Shown here: positions 58,177-64,000 of the stretch, in pieces | Layout: each line of letters begins with the position of its first letter | How positions within the stretch are numbered: the first letter of the stretch is position 1 | Assembly (NCBI RefSeq): GCF_023343835.1 | Contig: NC_064437.1 | Location: forward strand, 29,487,001 to 29,551,000 | Length of the DNA: 64,000 nucleotides | Origin: Lagopus muta | Taxonomy: Eukaryota; Chordata; Aves; Galliformes; Phasianidae | Direction: 5' to 3' | The notes under the pieces: generated by a model | What the model was told of the DNA's origin: nothing | What the model saw: only the letters and a program-made list of their open reading frames with translations | Databases searched by the model: none | Translations under genes and position numbers: made by a program

Positions 58177-58390
58177 GTCACAGAATCATGGAATCATAGA
58201 ATGGCCCGGGTTGGAAGGGGGCCTCAAGGATCACGAAGCTCCAACCCCCCACCACAGGCAGGGCCACCAACCTCCACATTTCATAGCAGCCCAGGCTGCC
58301 CAGGGCCACATCCAACCTGGCCTTGGACACCTCCAGGGATGGGGCATCCACAACCAGGTCTTCCTGAAAGATCTGAGCATTCACTGTAGG
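58177..58390 (-). mobile_element. CR1: CR1 LINE 3' end
   Basis: It starts with the complement of the tail (CAGAATCATGGAATCATAGA) followed by GGTTGGAAGGGGGCC and the complement of the GGATGGGGCATCC region. 5' truncated. Confidence 0.85.
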
Positions 58391-58759
58391 GACTACGTGA
58401 GTTCAGCAACTCCTCTGCTATCCATAGAAGTACATGAAAATTGTGAGTGAATGATACTACAGCACACCAACCAATATTAGTACTGCTGCTAATGCTGATG
58501 GAGGTAAAAGAAGAGATGTAAGAGAAAATGTGAAGTTAGAAGACACAAAGTTCTCCTAAAACATTTGCTGAGAGTTTTATTCACATAAGTGTTTCCATGT
58601 ATTAAAGTGGTATTGTTCACATGAATACATCTTTGAAGGATTCAGTCTTTAGCCATGCCATCTTTTTCAGTGTGGAAGATTTTAATGCGACCGTTGTACA
58701 TTCTTTAAAAGACAAACAGATGTTTTACTGCAGTATTCTTTTCTTTCAGTGTCAAAGAC

Positions 58760-59180
58760 TTTACTGAAGACCACATCACTGAAGACCAGCCTCACCTTCA
58801 TCCACTAAGCAGGTCACCCTGTCGTAGAACGAAATCAGGTTTGTCAGACAGGATCTTCCATTCATAGACCCATACTGTCTGGGCCTGATCCCATGGCTGA
58901 CCTTTAATTGATCCACGGTGGCTCCCAAGATTATCCGCTTCACGACCTTCCGTGGCACCAAGGTGAGACTGATAGGTCTGTAGCTACCAGAATCATCTTG
59001 CTGGCCCTTTCTGAAGACGGTCTTCATATCTGCCAGCCTCCAGTCCACCCGGACATTCCCAGTTAGCCAGGACTGTTGAAGGATGATGGAGTGTGGTTTG
59101 GCAACCACATCCACCAACTCCCTTAGCACTCCAGGATGCAATCCATCTGGCACCAAGGAGTTGTGAGGGTCCACGTTTCA
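58760..59180 (-). mobile_element. CR1: CR1 LINE reverse transcriptase fragment
   Basis: A 132-codon minus-strand frame carries LVPDGLHPGVLRELVDVVAK, then NVRVDWRLADMKTVFRKG and SGSYRPISLTLVPRKVVKRI, the CR1 reverse transcriptase fingers/palm entry. The palm YxDD is beyond the truncated end. Confidence 0.85.
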
Positions 59181-59214
59181 GAGCAGAGTCCAGCTTTTTC
59201 CTTTTCCTTTTCCT

Positions 59215-59290
59215 TGAACTAGGTCATTATTGGAAAGATTGTTGGTGGTTTTTTTTGTTTGTTTTTTTTTTTGTTTTTTTTTTTTAAGGA
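59215..59290. repeat. T-rich simple repeat
   Basis: T-runs broken by single G residues (GTTTTTTTT words) next to the CR1 fragment. Confidence 0.8.
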
Positions 59291-60058
59291 TGATATTTCA
59301 TTTCTGTTCAGTGTGTAAACAATCAGAAGTGTTTTACTAGTGAAAAGATAGAACACATTATTTGGAATTGATGGCTAATTTATTTTATTATGATTACCTG
59401 GAACAACTTTTGCCACAAGATTTTAATTTACATTTCTCTAATACTACTGATTTAAAGGTGACTTTAACATTCCTCAGCAGTAGCTCTTTGTGAACAATAA
59501 ATCTATTTTCTCTAACAGCAGTGAATGCTTTGTCTTCGACATGTTTTAGTAACTAGATTGAGAAGTGATTTGTAATCATCCTTGTTCCACTTCCACTGAA
59601 TTTTCTAAGATGCAATCTATTAAATTAAAACAAAAGTATTTTATGTCAAGAAGCAGCTTCTTCGGGGATCTAAGATTAAAGTGGGTTCCACTATCAATCT
59701 TGGTACACACAGTGCATAAAATAACTAATACAGGAAGAAAAATGAAAGAAAAAAACTTTTAACCTGTAGTACATCAAATTATTCAAACTATGTACATATT
59801 AAGTGAAAGTCTAGAAATCATGATTTATGTGATTGACACTGCCTAGATCTAGACATAGGAGTAATGAAAAAACATTACTGAAAACATGATGAGCCATCTG
59901 ATGAACTAGCAAGACAATTAGATGACATTTCAGTTTTCAACAGTCTTGACCCCAGAATAGGACAGTTATGTGAGAAAGTCTCTGTACTGTGCAGATTAAA
60001 GGCAGATACTTGTGCAACCAAGGTGTTACAAAGGTAGCATTAACCCATTTCAGGCTAA

Positions 60059-61040
60059 GGCCAAGCTCAGGGCTGGGCAAGCTGTAGTCAAGGTCTCTAC
60101 CTACTGCAGCTTAACAGTCACATTAAGGTTGAATCAGTCTTCAAACAATGAAGCAATATAATATATTCTCTGAATTCTGTATGGATGGGGCCTTATAAAT
60201 ATTTCTATAATTAGTCAAAGCACAGTAATTTTTTTTTTTCCTACAGGTTAAATACTGCTGATTAGCTGCTTACTTTTTAGAAAGTTCTCTGTCCTTAGTA
60301 TTTACACGAGTCTTTTTCTGACCTGCTGTAAGCCCGTTAGTCCAAACCAGATAAGGAGTCTAATTTTACAGCTGGAGATAGTGTAACACTGTTACTAGTT
60401 GATACTTGCTATGTCATTGCATTCTAGGATTATGTAATAAACAAAAGAACTGCCTCATAGAAGAGAAGGACTTATTAATTACAATACAGTAGTGATCTTG
60501 TTTTTGGTGTTATTATTGCATATGTATATCTGCCTTTGCATTGTTAGTTCTAGAAGAATTTTAAAGCTGGAGATCCATGCCTCTCCTGTACTGAGAACTC
60601 CACATCAGGATGGAGTACTCCAGATGTGGTCTCAGCAAGGCAGAGCAGAGAGGCAGGATCATCTACCTTGACCTGCTGACCACAATTCTTTTGGTGCAGT
60701 CCAGGACAGGAGTGGCTTTCTGGGCTGTGAGGGTACACACTGCTACTTCATGTCCACTTGCTATTTCCTAGTATCCCTATGCCCATTGTGGCAGGGCTGT
60801 TCTCTGTCCTGACATCCTTCAACTTGTGCTGATACAAGGGGTTGGTTGCCATTACCCATGTGCAGTACCTTGCACTTGGATTTTTTGAACCTCATGAGCT
60901 TCTCCTTGTCCCACTGACAAAGGCTGGCTAAGTCTCTCTCAGTGGCATCCCATCCCTCAGTCATCTTCACCTTATCACATAGCTTGTTGTCATCCACAAA
61001 CTTGATGAGAATGTACTTGATCCCACCGTCAATGTCACTG
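60059..61040 (+). repeat. Segmental repeat copy 3
   Basis: The reverse complement of 43124-43912 plus an extra 195 bp at about 60363-60557. The insertion is bounded by similar 17-bp stretches (ATTTTACAGCTGGAGAT and ATTTTAAAGCTGGAGAT), and its content also occurs at 41966-42159. Confidence 0.85.
60556..61040 (-). mobile_element. CR1: CR1 LINE reverse transcriptase fragment in segmental repeat
   Basis: The minus strand encodes the same CR1 peptide as 43170-43400 with essentially one residue changed over about 70 codons (starts NKLCDKVKMTEGWDATERDL). This shows that the shared CR1 was copied with the segment. Confidence 0.85.
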
Positions 61041-61371
61041 TATTAAGAGGGTTCTGAAGACAAGCTTTCCAAGCTTTCATATGATAAACATTTTTCTGCC
61101 TTCACCAAAATGAAGCAATTAACTACTGTGATAAGACACAGTATCACAAACTGATTTAACTCTTCATGGGACTGCACCCAAGCAAGGGTTACAATAAGAA
61201 GAAAAGCTTGTGGTTTTTAAATATCAGTCTCTCAACATTCACAGAGATAAACCATAGGATGTGCGCAACTGTTTGGATAAGAATGTCATACATGTATGAA
61301 AGATCTTTCTGTCTGCTGTGACAAGCCATCACTCCCACAATAACAAAGTTTCCATAAAGAATTCTTTCCCT

Positions 61372-61425
61372 TTTTTTTTTTTTTTTTTTTTTTTTTTGTC
61401 TTTCCCCCTCCCCCCCCCTTTTATT
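61372..61425. repeat. Poly(T) followed by C-run
   Basis: About 25 T residues, then a GTCTTTCCCCC stretch and a C-run. A homopolymer likely to be length-variable. Confidence 0.85.
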
Positions 61426-61856
61426 TTTAATGACGCTGAAGGAAAAAAAGATTGGATTAGCTCTAGGTGTATATAATGTTCTTGCAGGCAAGGGTTGAGA
61501 TAGGAAATTGGCGTTGAATAACTGTGCAGTTGAAACTGTGTATAAAAGCAAGAAAATCCTACTGTTTCACTGACGCTCCCAACAAATTGACCTCGACAGT
61601 GAGAGTCATCACACTGCGAGTCTAGACAAATCCAGACATTCAGATTTGTGTTAAAAATTTAGTACTTCCTTCCCACCACATTGTTTTTTGCAGGGATAAT
61701 TATAAGTGGCTGTACTTAAGATTTACAGCACACATGGAGTAGATGCTCGACAGATTAGTAGTAAACAATTTCAAGGTATTTTCTTACTTCCATATAAGTG
61801 TTTTTTTAAATTGATTGTGAAGATGAGATTTACATAGCTTAAGGAGTTCAGATAAA

Positions 61857-62216
61857 ATCATAGAACCTTCAGGGTTGGAAAAGACCTCCAAGATCATCTA
61901 GCCCAAATGTGCACCTACCATCAATATTGCCTTCAGAACCACGTTCCTTAGTAGCACAGCTACATGTTTCTTGAACGCTTCCAGGGATGACTCCAGATGA
62001 CTCTACCTCCTTCCCTGACAGCCTGCTCCAGTGCCTGACCACTCTTTTGGAGAAGTTTTTCCTAATATACAGTCTGAACCTCCCCTGTCATTGTGGTCAT
62101 TTCCTCTCATCCTATTGAGAGTTACCTGGGAGAGGAGGCCAGCACCTACCTCACCACAACCTCCTTTGTTGTATTGAGCTATAAGGACTCCCCTGAGCTT
62201 CATTTTCCTCCCAATT
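61857..62216 (-). mobile_element. CR1: CR1 LINE 3' fragment
   Basis: It starts with the complement of the tail (ATCATAGAACCTTCAGGGTT, GGAAAAGACCTCCAAGATCA) and continues through the complement of the 3' region (GAGAAGTTTTTCCTAATATA). Confidence 0.8.
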
Positions 62217-62252
62217 AAAAAAAAAAACAAAAAAAAAACAAAAAAAAAACCA
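62217..62252. repeat. (AAAAAAAAC)n simple repeat
   Basis: A-runs separated by C, at the 5' boundary of the minus-strand CR1 fragment. Confidence 0.85.
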
Positions 62253-64000
62253 ATCCACAACAAAACCTTTGTCCCCTCCGCAGCTTCTCATAAGAGAAGC
62301 TTTCCTGAACTGTTAACCACTAGAATTCCTAACTCTGAAAAAGATTTTTGAACCAATTTGTCTTTCTACAAAGATGACAATGTTTGCTTGGTCAGAAAAA
62401 GGAACTCTGAAGATTGCCATATGTATGTAGTGACCTACAAAAACAAAATTATCAGTCTACATTGACCAGAACACAGCTTGGAGACTACTGTCAATACTCC
62501 TAAAGTAGGGCTTGAGAAGAATAATTTCAACATTATAACCAGGCAGCAATGTTGTACCAGCATAGACAGGCCTTAACAGGACTTCTTGAATATTCGGATA
62601 CTGCTATTAGCTAAGTTTTGTCGATATCACAGGAAGCTGAATCAATAAAGTCTAGTGTTGAAAAGTTTGTGCAAAGTTTTTCAGTCACATAACGAATAAT
62701 TAGGCTTGTATTTACTGAGAAGTAAGGCTAACGTGGCTTCAGGGCTTCCCTTCTCCTATGTAAAAATTGGAGAAGATGATGTCCTTCTCCTTGTTAAAAC
62801 TCCTTAATATAAAGCATTGGCTCAAACATCCAGGAGTGCATCTACATGCTGTTACCCACTCAAAAATCCTAACGTAATTTATGCACAAAATGCAGACAAG
62901 GCATCTGCTGCATACAGAACTTGTTGGACATGTACTCTACATTTGTATATATATTTCCTTGCACACCTATTTATTATGCAAAATAAAATATGTACTGTAT
63001 TCTTTTAGAGATTGTTATTTTAATACTTTTACTTATTGTACTTTGTGCTTTTTTGTTTGTTTGTAACACCAGATTAAAATTTATGTGAGTGTTCTCAGAT
63101 CTTTCCTATTTCTGAATCTGGGAGGATAATTCAGATTGGTTTTGCAAACATACATGTTAGGTGTCTATACTTATCAGTCGTTTATCCATCATGCTTGACA
63201 TTGCTACACCCAGAACACTGGAGGCTTGTAAGATGCAGTTCATCACTTCACAGTTACAGATGTTATTCCACTTTGCCATCATGACCAAATTGATTAAGTG
63301 TTTACTCTAAAAAAACAACAAAAAAACCCACAAAAAGGTCAAAACACTAAGTAGCACTCAGGTATGTTACCCTAAAGACACTGGAAGTTGAAGGGTTAAA
63401 TGTCAAACTGTTCAGTCCTTACCTATCAAGGATTTTGAGAAGAATGACTCATACTTTAGTCTACATTGTATTGGAATAATAGATTATAACTTACCCACAA
63501 ACTTACCATTTATATTTAATCTTTTGAAGCAAAACAATATCCATTGTGATCAACAAAATATGAATTTCTAAGAGAACTAATTTTTTTTTTAATTCTTCGT
63601 CCATTAGCTTCCAGAAAATTTCAAATACACAAATATCATCATAAATAATAGTTAATATCGGAAGAATATTTACTTAGTGTTTCGTGTATTTAGCTAACAT
63701 TTTGACAGTTACCTGCTTTTTTCTTTTTTTTCCCCAAGACTATTTTTATGATTTTCAAGGATCAAATAACATCTATAACAATTAATTTTCCATAGATCAT
63801 TTCTTCTTTTTTTCATAACTTTGCGTTCCCTTACTTTGGAGGTTGGCTCTGAACTTCACCTCTACAATGCAAAGGGATTCCAGCCACCACATGCATACAG
63901 CCAAGACATTTCAGTGTGAATTAGATACTCAGGCATACACAACCTGTAACCCACATGCTACATGAATCCCAACTCACCTTGCACCCCCTACAGCTGTATC
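62253..64000. other. AT-rich unique sequence, nothing recognised
   Basis: No supportable gene or repeat. Confidence 0.4.

Overview
The window looks like avian nuclear DNA, most likely from a galliform (chicken-like) bird. The evidence is about a dozen CR1 LINE fragments on both strands (retroviral-type 3' ends with tandem ATTCTRTGA motifs, ORF1 esterase-like GDS motifs, endonuclease and reverse transcriptase peptides), two arrays of about 41-bp repeats built from GAGAAAA/TTTTCTC blocks (PO41/CNM-like, typical of galliform microchromosome or W heterochromatin), several LTR retroelements, and hAT transposon remnants. I found no intact, recognisable host protein-coding gene. Chromosome and species assignments are inference.

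Layout. 0.3-4.0 kb is a decayed, nearly full-length CR1 on the minus strand, and 4.8-5.9 kb is a second CR1 on the plus strand. 6.4-7.6 kb is a PO41/CNM-like array, followed by a solo LTR with clean 5-bp target duplication at 7738-8244. 8.8-21.9 kb is the GC- and promoter-rich part. It holds three CpG-rich promoter-like blocks (10.4, 16.3 and 20.5 kb), each followed by plausible splice donors and acceptors and short exon-like sequence. The best open frame there is 108 codons at 21178-21504. 23.1-25.4 kb holds two ERVL-like pol pieces pointing away from each other. 25.6-26.0 kb is a second, oppositely oriented PO41/CNM-like array beside a short minisatellite. 29.2-34.0 kb is a cluster of hAT transposase remnants. 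34.1-35.5 kb holds a splice-compatible pair of exons from an integrin alpha I-domain (vWA) on the minus strand, embedded in minisatellite and bracketed by inverted repeats. 36.8-37.9 kb is a CpG island with CTCF-like and NRF-1-like sites.

The clearest structure is an LTR-flanked provirus at 47093-51656 on the minus strand. It has 358-bp LTRs differing at about 5 positions, a 6-bp CTGACC target duplication, a tRNA-Trp primer binding site and a polypurine tract. Gag has a major homology region and two CCHC knuckles. Two candidate -1 frameshift heptamers are present, with a dUTPase-protease frame, a truncated reverse transcriptase and an env transmembrane (TM) fragment. The gag-dUTPase-pro-pol plan is betaretrovirus-like, whereas the primer and TM look alpharetrovirus-like. 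Most of pol and all of the env surface subunit are missing, replaced by about 225 bp of A/G-rich tract. The element is defective.

A second structural highlight is a mosaic of three related segments (41.87-42.16, 43.12-43.91 and 60.06-61.04 kb). The last two are inverted relative to each other, differ by a 195-bp insertion, and share near-identical CR1 sequence, which suggests recent segmental duplication. The remaining 12-16, 18.7-20.3, 27.4-29.2, 44-47, 51.7-54.8 and 62.3-64 kb stretches are AT-rich unique sequence in which I see no supportable gene.
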